A stretch of DNA of 56,563 nt from a virus: positions 1 to 56,563 of IMG/VR virus record IMGVR_UViG_3300044639_001130. One strand, given 5' to 3'. The position numbers were made by a program, and so were the translations under genes. Every line of letters begins with the position of its first letter. The stretch's first letter is position 1. Under the pieces are notes generated by a model. That model did not search any database and was not told the DNA's origin. It saw nothing but the letters and a program-made list of their open reading frames with translations. Positions 9,749-18,662 of the stretch are shown in pieces.

Positions 9749-10876
9749 ATGAATGTATTTAATCTTGACTTGAGACAGTCTACGGCGAGAGGCTTAAAAA
9801 AAGATGTAGATTACAAAGAGATTTTGGACGGAAACGGTTTCGCTCATAAATTTGTAAATCTTGAAAACCCTAAGTATTGCCAAATGGAAGGCGTTATTGA
9901 AGTAGAAGCTTTAAAGGTAACTAACAAGCATCTGAATCAAAAAATTATCCGTAAAACTAAAGACAGAAACACAGGTCTTTATTGGGGATTACCAATTAGT
10001 ATTAATCCGGACACAAAGGAATTGATGTGTAAATCTTTTACATTAGAAGATAGAAACATATTCGATTTATCTGTTCCTGACCAAGCTATTGCATGGGCTA
10101 TTTTAAAGAATAGTACTTGTATGGAAGGAAGCCCTAATCTTTATGGAAAACCTTACTACAAGGTAATAGACAAGGAAAAGAAAGCTGCTGAGAATATTAG
10201 CAAGAGAACTATCCGCCAAAGAGCAGAAGTTATCATTTCTAAATTACAAGGTTCTTCTTTACAAGAGATGGCTATTAACTTAGGAGTAAATGTAGATGCT
10301 AATAGAAACATATCTATGCTTACGGATGAAGTTTACCGCAAGATGGAAGAGAATCCAAAAGCATTTATTGAAATGTATGAGAATCCACAAAGACAATACA
10401 TCTCTATCTTTAATAAAGGATTAGCTTTAGGTGTATTAGATTACAATCTTACAGAAGGAACTTATAAGTATAATGGATTACAAATGGGTCATACAAAAGA
10501 AATGGCTATTAAGTACTTGGTAGATAACAACAACTTAGCTACCTCTATTGATACTAGATGCACCTCTTTAGAGAATGAGTCAAGAGAAGCTATGAAACTT
10601 CGCCATGAAGAGCAAAACGAATCAGATGTTTATGATGAAGTTACTGAATTAAGAAAAAGATTAATGGAGGCGGAAGCTTTGTTAAAAGAGAATAAAATAG
10701 AAAAAGAAGTAGAATTTGTTTCTCCTTTTAATTTACCTGAAAAAGCTAAAGATAATGAATCTGAAATGGCAGAATTAAGAGAGAGAGCAAAAGCTCTAAA
10801 GATACCTGGTGCGCACTTGCCGTCAGTTAAAAAAGAGACCCTGCTAGCTAAGATAGCCGAAGCTGAGGGTAAATAG
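9749..10876 (+). CDS. structural or accessory protein with C-terminal HeH/LEM-like domain
   Basis: This 375-residue protein has a mixed N-terminal domain (residues 1-140), a helical middle, and a coiled coil around 295-315. Its C-terminal 35 residues (ELRERAKALKIPGAHL followed by SVKKETLLAKIAEAE) have the helix-extended loop-helix pattern of HeH/LEM or SAP-like modules, which bind DNA or protein. It stands alone between two terminators just after the capsid gene, which suggests separately controlled expression. It may be a virion protein or a DNA-contacting assembly factor; the exact role is unknown. Confidence 0.7.
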   Translation: MNVFNLDLRQSTARGLKKDVDYKEILDGNGFAHKFVNLENPKYCQMEGVIEVEALKVTNKHLNQKIIRKTKDRNTGLYWGLPISINPDTKELMCKSFTLEDRNIFDLSVPDQAIAWAILKNSTCMEGSPNLYGKPYYKVIDKEKKAAENISKRTIRQRAEVIISKLQGSSLQEMAINLGVNVDANRNISMLTDEVYRKMEENPKAFIEMYENPQRQYISIFNKGLALGVLDYNLTEGTYKYNGLQMGHTKEMAIKYLVDNNNLATSIDTRCTSLENESREAMKLRHEEQNESDVYDEVTELRKRLMEAEALLKENKIEKEVEFVSPFNLPEKAKDNESEMAELRERAKALKIPGAHLPSVKKETLLAKIAEAEGK

Positions 10877-10897
10877 TTTATACTATATAAAAAAAAG

Positions 10898-10926
10898 AGC
10901 CTTATGAGAAATTGTAAGGCTTTTTT
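10898..10926 (+). terminator. Rho-independent terminator
   Basis: A 7-bp stem AGCCTTA/TAAGGCT with a 10-base loop is followed by six T. It ends the single-gene unit starting at 9749. Confidence 0.8.
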
Positions 10927-10930
10927 AATT

Positions 10931-10943
10931 TATCTTTATATCA
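10931..10943 (+). promoter_or_regulatory. TAnnTTTATATCA box after terminator
   Basis: TATCTTTATATCA lies directly after the terminator and 13 bases before the next ATG. It matches the boxes at 9691 and 13493. It could be a promoter -7 region that restarts transcription, but the very short distance to the ATG would give a nearly leaderless message. Confidence 0.4.
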
Positions 10944-10956
10944 AAATTATTTAAAA

Positions 10957-11772
10957 ATGAACGCGATAGAAGTATATAATTCAGTACAACTTTATGTAGA
11001 TAGAAGTAAAGGAGCTAGGTATTATTTTCAAGAAATTAACAAAGCTGTAAATGATGCTATTAAAATGAAAATAGATGACATTACAGATACTGCTAATCAA
11101 AACAAGCTTAGTGGGTTAGATAGATTTCAAGTGTTTAGAGATGAGCTTTATACGCTAATGAAAAGCAATACATTTGTTCCTACTGTTGTTGGACTGTATA
11201 ATACAGACGTATTAGTTAATCATATAAACTTTCCTGCTGATTACAGAGCGTTTGCGGCATTAAGTTTAACAATAGATGGAGCTACTACTTATGGTAGACA
11301 AACTACCTATAACGAAAGAGGACCTTTATTAGAATGTAGTTTTAGAAAGCCTACCAATTCTAAGATTTACTTTTTAGAAGATTCTACGGGATTAAAAGTA
11401 TATAGAGGAACTACAGGGACGGCAAGTTCTTCTGTTTTGGATTACGTTAAACAACCTGTTGAATTTAACATGGGCAATGAGCTTAATTTAATAGATGCGG
11501 GAGTAGGTGTTTTAACTATCTCTACTTCTTATACTGCCTTTGAAGATTCTGAATACAATGGAATTATTTATCCATCCGGAACAGTATTCTCTACAAACGG
11601 TGTATTAACAGATTTAACAAGTGGTCAAGTAATATTAACAAGCTTGTTAGTAACTATTGAATTACCAAACAAAGTTCATCCTGATATTGCTAAAAGAGCT
11701 GCCTCTATATTAGCAGGTGTTGTGGAAGATTTTCAATCAAGTGCGTTTGCGGAAAAAGAATCTAAAAATTAA
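10957..11772 (+). CDS. putative head-tail connector or adaptor protein
   Basis: This 271-residue protein has a helical N-terminus (MNAIEVYNSVQLYVDRSK and onward, including NKAVNDAIKMKID), a central beta-rich part and a C-terminal helix (HPDIAKRAASILAGVVEDF). Helical ends around a beta core are typical of connector or adaptor proteins that sit under the portal. The gene lies between capsid-region genes and an abundant structural gene. No diagnostic motif is seen, so the role is inferred from layout. Confidence 0.65.
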   Translation: MNAIEVYNSVQLYVDRSKGARYYFQEINKAVNDAIKMKIDDITDTANQNKLSGLDRFQVFRDELYTLMKSNTFVPTVVGLYNTDVLVNHINFPADYRAFAALSLTIDGATTYGRQTTYNERGPLLECSFRKPTNSKIYFLEDSTGLKVYRGTTGTASSSVLDYVKQPVEFNMGNELNLIDAGVGVLTISTSYTAFEDSEYNGIIYPSGTVFSTNGVLTDLTSGQVILTSLLVTIELPNKVHPDIAKRAASILAGVVEDFQSSAFAEKESKN

Positions 11773-11791
11773 TTTGTATTAAAATAATACT

Positions 11792-11799
11792 TAAATTTG
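11792..11799 (+). promoter_or_regulatory. Bacteroidota -7 box (TAAATTTG)
   Basis: TAAATTTG lies 32 bases before the next ATG. A TTG occurs 15 bases upstream, slightly closer than the usual spacing. It probably drives the abundant structural protein that follows. Confidence 0.45.
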
Positions 11800-11831
11800 A
11801 ACATTATTAACAATTAAAAAATAAAAAAACC

Positions 11832-13436
11832 ATGTCACAGAATGTAAACAGGTCGGTATTGTTTAATACGTCAGCTTCAACTGATGTACAATACAGTGGT
11901 GGTAACGCAATAATCCCAGGATTATCTGCTATCCCCACAAACAGAATCATCAACTTTTCGCAAATTAACTACCGCGCGGAAGTTGTTCAAGTAATTACGG
12001 TAGGTGGGTCTCTTTATACTCCAACAGCTTCTACAGCTTATTCAGTATTAATCGGAGATTCTAACCGTAGAAGTCAAGGTTACACAGAGCCGTTTAAGAA
12101 GTATTCTTACACAACTCCTCCTGTAATCACAACTTTAGGTGCAACTGCTGCTTTACAGCGTGAAGCTATAACTGCTGCTTTAGTTGCTAAAATCAATGCT
12201 GCTTCAACTTACAATTATGTAACTGCTGCTTCTTTAACAGGAGGTGCTGGTTTCACAATTACTGATGCTGCTGGTTATTTCCCTTACCCTCACCAAGGTA
12301 TGAACACTCGTCAAGGCGCAACAAGAGTTGTATTAGCTGCTAACGCAGATGCTACAGGTTTTTCTGCAACTGACTTTGTTGTAACTGTTGCTGCTGTTTA
12401 TTCAGTAGGTGTAGGTTTAGATTTAGCTAACAACGCTCCAATCATGGATTTTATGACAGGAAACGTTATCTCTGGAACTGTTGATGCTCCAAAAACATTA
12501 GCTGGCGCTGCTGCTATTGCAGGTCAAAAATACAACTGTTTTTCTATTACTTATTTAGAAAATGCTCAAATTGCAGGTGTAACAGGAACTACAGGTTTAT
12601 TAGTTAAACAACGTTTAGTATGGGTTGATAACGGAGCTGGTGCTGCTGTTACTAACTTAGCAGGTTACTTAGCATTTGAAAAAGAATTACACCGTTTAAT
12701 CGGAGTTGTTTATTCTGAATCAAGTGCAATCGCTGAATACTTTGATAAGAATTTCTTAATTCAAGGCTCTTTAGGTGCTGTTCCTGTTGCTACAACTTCT
12801 CTTAAGAATAAGTTTATGACTCCTTATAACACAATGTTAAATCATTATAACATTGGTGCTCAAACTATTGTTGCTCCAACTCAAGGTGCTAACGGTTTAT
12901 TAATTGAACAAGATGCTACCGCTACCGAAGGTGCTCATTACTGTGCTGAAGTTGTTGCCGCTTGTCCTAACCAATTTGTAGTAGGTAAAACTCCTATGAC
13001 TTTAGTAAACAAGTTTTCTGCAACTACTGTAGCTAATGCAGTTTACATGGTTGGTTTCCGTGTTAAAGAAGCATTTACTGTTGACTTTAATGACTACAAT
13101 AACTTAGCTGCTGTTGGAACTGGTGCTGCCGGAACTGCTGTTGCAACTTATGGTATTTTAGGTGGAGCTGCTACCGTAACTACTACTTCTGCTACTAACT
13201 TAGTAAATAGCGCTGTTAATACTGCTGTTGTTGAAGTTGCTGCTAATGGTACTGTTGGAATTTGGATGAATGATGTTAAATACCCAGTTTACTCTGCGGG
13301 TACTACTCCTTTAGTATTTGCTGCTGGAACTGTATTAATTCCATTCTTCCAATACACTAACTTAAACACTGCTGCTGCGGTTATTAACGAAGTTGAATTT
13401 GAAGCGGTTGCTACTGATACTTTGTATAACTACTAA
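11832..13436 (+). CDS. Ala/Thr-rich abundant virion protein (decoration or head-fibre candidate)
   Basis: This 534-residue protein is very rich in Ala, Thr, Val and Gly with many short beta-strand patterns. It uses GCT and other T-ending codons heavily, unlike its neighbours but like the capsid gene, which points to high expression. It has its own upstream -7 box and a perfect terminator downstream. Such features suit an auxiliary capsid, decoration or head-fibre protein. It has no signal peptide or enzymatic motif, and it could also be a tail-tube-like major protein. Confidence 0.7.
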   Translation: MSQNVNRSVLFNTSASTDVQYSGGNAIIPGLSAIPTNRIINFSQINYRAEVVQVITVGGSLYTPTASTAYSVLIGDSNRRSQGYTEPFKKYSYTTPPVITTLGATAALQREAITAALVAKINAASTYNYVTAASLTGGAGFTITDAAGYFPYPHQGMNTRQGATRVVLAANADATGFSATDFVVTVAAVYSVGVGLDLANNAPIMDFMTGNVISGTVDAPKTLAGAAAIAGQKYNCFSITYLENAQIAGVTGTTGLLVKQRLVWVDNGAGAAVTNLAGYLAFEKELHRLIGVVYSESSAIAEYFDKNFLIQGSLGAVPVATTSLKNKFMTPYNTMLNHYNIGAQTIVAPTQGANGLLIEQDATATEGAHYCAEVVAACPNQFVVGKTPMTLVNKFSATTVANAVYMVGFRVKEAFTVDFNDYNNLAAVGTGAAGTAVATYGILGGAATVTTTSATNLVNSAVNTAVVEVAANGTVGIWMNDVKYPVYSAGTTPLVFAAGTVLIPFFQYTNLNTAAAVINEVEFEAVATDTLYNY

Positions 13437-13459
13437 GATTTAATTCTTAACTAAAATTA

Positions 13460-13489
13460 AAAGGTTACTGTAAAAAGTAACCTTTTTTT
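13460..13489 (+). terminator. Rho-independent terminator
   Basis: A perfect 10-bp stem AAAGGTTACT/AGTAACCTTT with a 6-base loop is followed by T residues. It ends the abundant structural gene. Confidence 0.88.
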
Positions 13490-13492
13490 ATT

Positions 13493-13505
13493 TACTTTTA
13501 TATCA
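13493..13505 (+). promoter_or_regulatory. TAnnTTTATATCA box after terminator
   Basis: TACTTTTATATCA begins four bases after the terminator T run and lies 17 bases before the next ATG. It is the third copy of this box placed directly after a terminator. Confidence 0.4.
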
Positions 13506-13522
13506 CAAAAATATAATAAATA

Positions 13523-13864
13523 ATGGAAAATCAATCAACAACAGAGATAGTAAGAGCCATAAGATACTCACCTAATTTAGTAGCACTTGGTTATCAAAAA
13601 TTAACCGTAACTGGTGGGACTGCTCAAGCTTTAACCGTACCTACAGGTGCTTTATATGCTGAAATTAGAGTAGAATCAGCTACAACTACAGGTGTAATTA
13701 TGAGATATTTAATGTTGGGAGCTACTACATTGCCTACAACTACAGATGGAATGGCGTTATCTAATTTAGATTTATTTGATATTAGTAACGGAGATAACGT
13801 AGCTAATTTTAGAGTTATTGCAGTTAGCGGTAGTCATACATTACATATTCAGTATTATAAATAA
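13523..13864 (+). CDS. small beta-rich virion-associated protein
   Basis: This 113-residue protein is predicted mostly beta (GYQKLTVTGGTAQALTVP and later strands ending HTLHIQYYK). Small beta-sandwich proteins of this kind are common beside fibre genes in Bacteroidota phages. It is five bases upstream of a larger fibre-like gene, so the two are co-expressed. It could be a fibre tip or head-decoration protein; no precise family is recognised. Confidence 0.7.
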   Translation: MENQSTTEIVRAIRYSPNLVALGYQKLTVTGGTAQALTVPTGALYAEIRVESATTTGVIMRYLMLGATTLPTTTDGMALSNLDLFDISNGDNVANFRVIAVSGSHTLHIQYYK

Positions 13865-13869
13865 TAAAC

Positions 13870-14961
13870 ATGGGACAGTCAGCAGTAAAAAATCCTAGAA
13901 GGATATTTAGTCAAGCATCATCGGGAGGTGGGGCTGACCCTGCATTAGCTGGTCGCGTAACAACTTTAGAAAACAATGAATACAAAGTTACATATTATGA
14001 GATTGTGTCAGGAACAAGCGGAAGCCTCACAATCCCAACAAACTCAACCATTAACTCAGATGAGTTTGGTTTATCGGGTAATGCAATACTTTCAAAAATT
14101 GATGGTTCAAATAAGCCAACATTTGAAAGTCCTAAAACGGTAGGTAATGTTGTAGTAACAGCATCACTTAATACTACTACAGGAGCATGGACATCATCAG
14201 GAACTTATACAGATGCAACGGTAGCTTTAATCTATTCAATTAAAATTAAAGCAATATATTATTCTTCTTTAAATTATGATAGAATAATTGAAACTGTAGA
14301 TTTAGCTGTAACAAAAACTTCTGATTTAATTAACGATGGTGACGATGGAGTATCTCACTTTATTACTTTAAATGATTTGCCATCTAACTTAACACTTTAT
14401 GCTACAGATGCAGCAAGTGATATTAGTGGTTACTTTAAATTAGTAAGTAGCATAACAGACCCTAGTTATAACACAACGGCTGTTAATATACCAACTGGTG
14501 CAATTACAACCACCAATGAATTTATTGCAAGTTTGGCAACAAGTGCAAATATTATAGTTGGAAATCCTGGTGTATTTAATATTACTACAATTGGGCAAAT
14601 TCAAAAATTAACAGGTACAGGAAACTCTGAATTTTATTTTGAGGTTTGGAAAAGAGTAGCAGCTGGTACTGAAACTTTAATAACGACCTCGGCATTTACA
14701 TTGCCAGTATTAAATAGTGGTTATGCTGAATTTTCTGCTAGTGCTTTATGGAACGATGGAACATTTTTATCAACCGATAGAATTGTTTTAAAGTTTTACG
14801 GAAGTAGAGTAGCCGGTGGCTCTAATCCAACTTATCAATTTCAATTTGGTGGTTTATCTCCAGTACGCTCATTAGTACCAATACCATTAAATGTTGTTCC
14901 TGCATTACCAGCAACGGTAAATGCTGCAACTAATTTATTTAATTTTTATAATAACATATAA
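13870..14961 (+). CDS. tail-fibre-like protein with N-terminal virion anchor
   Basis: This 363-residue protein starts with MGQSAVKNPRRIFSQASSGG. A basic stretch plus R-I-F-S-Q also occurs as R-L-F-S-Q in the fibre-like protein at 17895, and probably attaches both to the same virion part. A short coiled segment (residues 27-37) leads into beta-rich Ser/Thr/Asn repeats, as in receptor-binding fibres. It likely contacts the host surface. Specificity cannot be read from the sequence. Confidence 0.7.
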   Translation: MGQSAVKNPRRIFSQASSGGGADPALAGRVTTLENNEYKVTYYEIVSGTSGSLTIPTNSTINSDEFGLSGNAILSKIDGSNKPTFESPKTVGNVVVTASLNTTTGAWTSSGTYTDATVALIYSIKIKAIYYSSLNYDRIIETVDLAVTKTSDLINDGDDGVSHFITLNDLPSNLTLYATDAASDISGYFKLVSSITDPSYNTTAVNIPTGAITTTNEFIASLATSANIIVGNPGVFNITTIGQIQKLTGTGNSEFYFEVWKRVAAGTETLITTSAFTLPVLNSGYAEFSASALWNDGTFLSTDRIVLKFYGSRVAGGSNPTYQFQFGGLSPVRSLVPIPLNVVPALPATVNAATNLFNFYNNI

Positions 14962-14962
14962 T

Positions 14963-15220
14963 ATGATGACTTACACAGCACCAGATGGACACGTAATTGA
15001 ATCTTTACCTTATCCACAAATAGTAACTTATAAGTGCCCTTGTTCAGAAATAGTAGATGGTATTTACTATTCTATTGAAACTACTGGGGCAGCAACTAAT
15101 ATTGGTATTCAACAAATTAAAATTAAAAGAATTGTTGATAATAACAATATGACTATTGAAATAGTTATGAGTTCAGATGAAGAATTAATTGAATATCAAA
15201 ATAATAATAAACTAATATAA
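14963..15220 (+). CDS. small hypothetical protein in fibre cluster
   Basis: The frame is open from an ATG at 14921, but that lies inside the preceding gene. The ATG at 14963, or the next one at 14966, starts right after its stop and gives about 85 residues beginning MMTYTAPDGHVIESL. Two close Cys (KCPC) lie near residue 27. The protein is beta-rich and soluble. It may be a fibre chaperone or a minor fibre component; no family is recognised. Confidence 0.6.
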   Translation: MMTYTAPDGHVIESLPYPQIVTYKCPCSEIVDGIYYSIETTGAATNIGIQQIKIKRIVDNNNMTIEIVMSSDEELIEYQNNNKLI

Positions 15221-15221
15221 A

Positions 15222-15647
15222 ATGTCAGCAAATTCAGCAAATCCAACTCCAATATTTATTAATAAAGGAAATTTAACTCCTGCTAGAATTGCAGCAGCAA
15301 ATACTGATAATAGTGGTGGAGGCACATTAGTCGATGTTGTAACTGCTACAATTGATGGCACAAGAGTAGATGGTATCAGATTTAATAACTCTGGCGCTTC
15401 AACTACTGCATCAGCAGCAACAAGAATTAACATATTTCATACAGTAGGTGCAACTATAAGAATTATAGCACAAGTTTTAATGCCTGCTGGCGGAGTAAAA
15501 TCTGGAACTGTATTAGGGGCAACTGCAATTTACACATTTGACCAAGCCATTATATTAAAAACGGGAGAAAAAATTTCAGTCACTTCTACTAATTGGGCTT
15601 CTATTGTAGATAATATTGATGCTACTGCTTATGCTGGAGATTATTAA
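15222..15647 (+). CDS. small structural-type protein in fibre cluster
   Basis: This 141-residue protein starts one base after the preceding stop. It is Ala/Thr/Ile-rich and beta-predicted, with a repetitive look similar to the head decoration proteins of this region. It has no signal peptide or catalytic motif. Placement between fibre genes suggests a minor virion protein. Confidence 0.65.
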   Translation: MSANSANPTPIFINKGNLTPARIAAANTDNSGGGTLVDVVTATIDGTRVDGIRFNNSGASTTASAATRINIFHTVGATIRIIAQVLMPAGGVKSGTVLGATAIYTFDQAIILKTGEKISVTSTNWASIVDNIDATAYAGDY

Positions 15648-15649
15648 TT

Positions 15650-17044
15650 ATGGCATTAAGAACAGTTAGTATATTAGGTGGAAATTGGAATGCAGTAACA
15701 ACTTGGGTTGGTGGTGTTGTTCCGCTTGCAAATGATACTGTTGACTTTACTGCATTGTCGGGAAATCTTACCGTTAATGTTACAACGGCAGCACTAGCAG
15801 GTATAAATTTTACAAACTATGTTGGTATTATTACTTTTAATTCTAATATAGTACTTAATACATCTGTTAATTTAGGAAGTGGTGGATATACTCAAGCAGG
15901 TACTTTTGGACTGTCAATTAATAACATTACAACAATTACATCAAACGGTGTCGCTTTGAAAAATCTAACAACAACACCAGCAATAACTATTACACTAACA
16001 GATATATTAGTAGTTTATGGGACATTGTCAATAGCTGGTTCGTCTTTTGCAACTTCTGCTTGTCACGTAAAAGGAAATTTAACAATAACTGGTAATACTG
16101 GAACGGGTGGCACAATAATAATTAATGGAACGGGTAATCAAATTTGGTCAGGAGTAAATAGATTGCGAACAGATTTACAAATAAATAAACCTAGCGGAAC
16201 ATTAACAGTGAGTGGTTCGGTAGCTTTTACAAATAGTATTTTAACTTATATAGCAGGAAATGTTGACACAACTGGAAGTACATTAACAATTGATGTAGTT
16301 TCTACACTTGATACAAATGATTTGGTTTGGAATAATATATCATTAATTGGTGGAATTCAAACACTACTTAGTGATTTAAATTGTCAAAATTTAACATCAG
16401 GTGGTAATACAATAAATGGTTTATTTAATGTAAATGTAAGTGGTAATTTAACGGCAAGTGGAATTACACTAATTGGCACGGCTACTATTGTATTAACAGG
16501 AACAGGGCTTTGGACTGCAACAAATGCTGCAAATACTTTTAGAGCACCTATAATTATTAATACTAATGGAATTATAACACTAGCAAATTCTTTAACACAC
16601 GATGGAGATTTAACATATATTAAAGGAATTGTAAAATCTAATAATACTACAATTAATTTTGGGTCTAGTCTAAAAACCTTAATAAATTTACATAAATTAA
16701 TTTTTAAAAATGTTATATTAGGCTCATCAGTTAATTTTACTATGAATGAGTTTTTTAGTGGCAGCCCTTCACTTGTAACTAATATAAGTTCATCAACCAC
16801 CACAAATTACACAATAGCTTTTCAAGATGGATTTGAAAAAATATCTAAATTTGTTAATATAAATAATTGCACATTATCAAAACCACTACAATTATTGGTT
16901 ATTACTAATAGTTCTAAAAGCTCAAATAATAGAGGTATAAGATATATTAATCAAAGTCCTAATGGAATAGCAAAGAATAAACCTAGTGTTAATGTGCCTA
17001 TGGCTTATGGAGTAGGTGGATTAATAAATGACCCAAATATGTAA
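15650..17044 (+). CDS. beta-helix-like fibre or spike protein
   Basis: This 464-residue protein has many short repeats of hydrophobic residues with Thr, Asn and Gly (for example ANTFRAPIIINTNGIITL and INNITTITSNGVALKNL). These turns are typical of right-handed beta-helix spikes and adhesin-like phage proteins. The start TTATTAATTATGG follows the preceding stop closely. It likely forms part of the host-binding apparatus. No enzymatic residues could be assigned. Confidence 0.65.
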   Translation: MALRTVSILGGNWNAVTTWVGGVVPLANDTVDFTALSGNLTVNVTTAALAGINFTNYVGIITFNSNIVLNTSVNLGSGGYTQAGTFGLSINNITTITSNGVALKNLTTTPAITITLTDILVVYGTLSIAGSSFATSACHVKGNLTITGNTGTGGTIIINGTGNQIWSGVNRLRTDLQINKPSGTLTVSGSVAFTNSILTYIAGNVDTTGSTLTIDVVSTLDTNDLVWNNISLIGGIQTLLSDLNCQNLTSGGNTINGLFNVNVSGNLTASGITLIGTATIVLTGTGLWTATNAANTFRAPIIINTNGIITLANSLTHDGDLTYIKGIVKSNNTTINFGSSLKTLINLHKLIFKNVILGSSVNFTMNEFFSGSPSLVTNISSSTTTNYTIAFQDGFEKISKFVNINNCTLSKPLQLLVITNSSKSSNNRGIRYINQSPNGIAKNKPSVNVPMAYGVGGLINDPNM

Positions 17045-17068
17045 TTATAACAATACTTAAATATACTA

Positions 17069-17266
17069 ATGAAACACTTTTTAGAAATACTTCATCATAA
17101 ATTAATTAAATTATTAGATTTAACAGACGTCCCACTTATGTTTTTAGGCAGTTACACTTTAGCACAATACAAAGATTTATTAGGTGTACTTGGTATCATT
17201 ATAACCGTAAGTTATACTCTATGGAAATGGAGAAAAGAATGGTTAGAATCAAGACTTAGAAATTAA
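17069..17266 (+). CDS. holin-like small membrane protein
   Basis: This 65-residue protein has one strong membrane segment (LLGVLGIIITVSYTLWKW, about residues 37-54) and a positively charged C-terminus (RKEWLESRLRN). Such proteins commonly precede lysis enzymes in Bacteroidota phages. Here it lies five bases before the DUF5675 gene. It could form the holin or a pinholin. The call rests on topology and neighbours. Confidence 0.55.
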   Translation: MKHFLEILHHKLIKLLDLTDVPLMFLGSYTLAQYKDLLGVLGIIITVSYTLWKWRKEWLESRLRN

Positions 17267-17270
17267 TAAT

Positions 17271-17711
17271 ATGAAAGCAATATTAAAAAGTTACAGAGAT
17301 ACTTATTCTAAGAAATCAATTATAAGTAAGTTACATGTAAATGATACATTTATATGTGATATATTAGAAGATGTATCTAGAGATTTAAATAGAGATGGTG
17401 ATTTAAATGATTTAGGTGAAACTAAAATTCATGGAGAAACAGCAATACCTGCTGGAACTTATAAAATGATTATTAATATATCACCTAGGTTTAAAAAGTT
17501 ATTACCTAGATTAATCAATGTTCCTGGTTTTGATGGAGTTTTAATACACACCGGAAACCAAATTCAAGATACACATGGATGTCTTTTAGTAGGAACTAGA
17601 GGAATAGATTGTATTAAAGGTGGTACTAGTACTCCTGCAATGACTAAGTTAATGAAAGAGTTAGCTAAGTATGATGAATATGAAATTCAAATTATAGATA
17701 AGAAATTATGA
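17271..17711 (+). CDS. DUF5675 family protein, probable lysis enzyme
   Basis: This 146-residue protein matches the DUF5675 pattern: IHGETAIPAGTYKMII (about 53-68), PRLINVPGFDGVLIHTGN (79-96) and DTHGCLLVG (100-108). The His, Asp and Cys residues in the last two motifs are the conserved ones of this family and resemble an L,D-transpeptidase-like site. The family is often found in phage lysis cassettes of Bacteroidota. Membrane proteins on both sides support a cell-wall role. Enzymatic activity is inferred. Confidence 0.72.
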   Translation: MKAILKSYRDTYSKKSIISKLHVNDTFICDILEDVSRDLNRDGDLNDLGETKIHGETAIPAGTYKMIINISPRFKKLLPRLINVPGFDGVLIHTGNQIQDTHGCLLVGTRGIDCIKGGTSTPAMTKLMKELAKYDEYEIQIIDKKL

Positions 17712-17893
17712 TGACAAAAAAAAGATGGTTAGCTAACCACATATCAACTTTAATGGGTATCTTAGTAGCGGTATCTACAGCATGGATGACTATTGATTGG
17801 ACTACATTTGATATAAACAAAGAATACCCTAAATTAATATTATCTGCAATTATTGCAATAGGTGGATATGTAACAACAATTAAAACTAAATAA
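17708..17893 (+). CDS. holin-like protein with two membrane segments
   Basis: This 61-residue protein has two hydrophobic segments (STLMGILVAVSTAWMTI near 13-29 and LILSAIIAIGGYVTTI near 43-58) separated by a short polar loop, with basic residues at both ends. The gene overlaps the DUF5675 stop by four bases (ATGA), so it is translationally coupled to it. Size and topology fit a class II holin. Having it and the 17069 protein suggests a holin and antiholin pair. Confidence 0.6.
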   Translation: MMTKKRWLANHISTLMGILVAVSTAWMTIDWTTFDINKEYPKLILSAIIAIGGYVTTIKTK

Positions 17894-17894
17894 A

Positions 17895-18644
17895 ATGAGT
17901 GTTTTTTTAAAAAGACTTAGACTGTTTTCACAATCTACAGCATCAAGTATTATTAATGCAATAACAGGCACAGGCACTACTAACAAACTATCTAAATTTA
18001 CAGCAGCAGGTACAATTGGAGATAGTCAATTATTTGATAATGGAACTAATGTGGGGATAGGGACGGCTACACCAAGTGCTAAATTAGAAATATTTAATTC
18101 TGGTCCTGCTTCAGATTTATTAATACAATCAATAGCAACAATTCCTTTTGTTGTAGGAAATTTTAATGCATTTTCAGTAAGCAATGCAGGTAGAATAGTT
18201 TCTGGATATTTAGATAGTAATTTAGCTTCTACTGTAGGTCATAGTTTTTATGCTTCACAAGGTGCTACAAATATTTTATCTTTAAAGACTCAAAATGGTT
18301 CGCAAAATATATTTGAAGTAAATACAGATGGTTCATTTCAAATTGGACATTTAGCTTCAACAGTAACTTCATTTGCTCATAATGGTTTAAATAAATTTAC
18401 ATTCACTGGAGATATTTCGCAATCAGTAGGGATTAATCAAATAAACCCTACTGCAACCTTTCACGCTAAAGGCATTGATGCAACATCTTCAAACTATGCT
18501 TTAAAGGTTGATAATTCAGCTGGAACTCCTTTGTTATATGTTAGGAATGATGGTGTGGTAATTGCTAATAATTTACCTACATCTGCTACTGGATTACCTG
18601 TTGGTGCTATTTGGAGAAATGGGAATGTACTTAATATAATTTAA
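17895..18644 (+). CDS. tail-fibre-like protein with GIGT repeat
   Basis: This 249-residue protein has a short anchor-like N-terminus (MSVFLKRLRLFSQST) followed by a motif widespread in Bacteroidota phage fibres and secreted adhesins (NKLSKFTAAGTIGDSQLF, then NVGIGTATPSAKLEI, about residues 36-69). The C-terminal half is beta-rich, and it ends in LPVGAIWRNGNVLNII. The R-L-F-S-Q segment matches the anchor of the protein at 13870. It is probably an alternative or accessory fibre. It lies one base after the holin-like gene. Confidence 0.7.
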   Translation: MSVFLKRLRLFSQSTASSIINAITGTGTTNKLSKFTAAGTIGDSQLFDNGTNVGIGTATPSAKLEIFNSGPASDLLIQSIATIPFVVGNFNAFSVSNAGRIVSGYLDSNLASTVGHSFYASQGATNILSLKTQNGSQNIFEVNTDGSFQIGHLASTVTSFAHNGLNKFTFTGDISQSVGINQINPTATFHAKGIDATSSNYALKVDNSAGTPLLYVRNDGVVIANNLPTSATGLPVGAIWRNGNVLNII

Positions 18645-18662
18645 TAATTAAAATAATAATAA

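Noticed and set aside
9574-9762. 62-residue plus-strand frame over the end of the capsid gene
   Set aside because: It overlaps the capsid gene, the terminator and the promoter region and has low-complexity residues. It is a chance frame.
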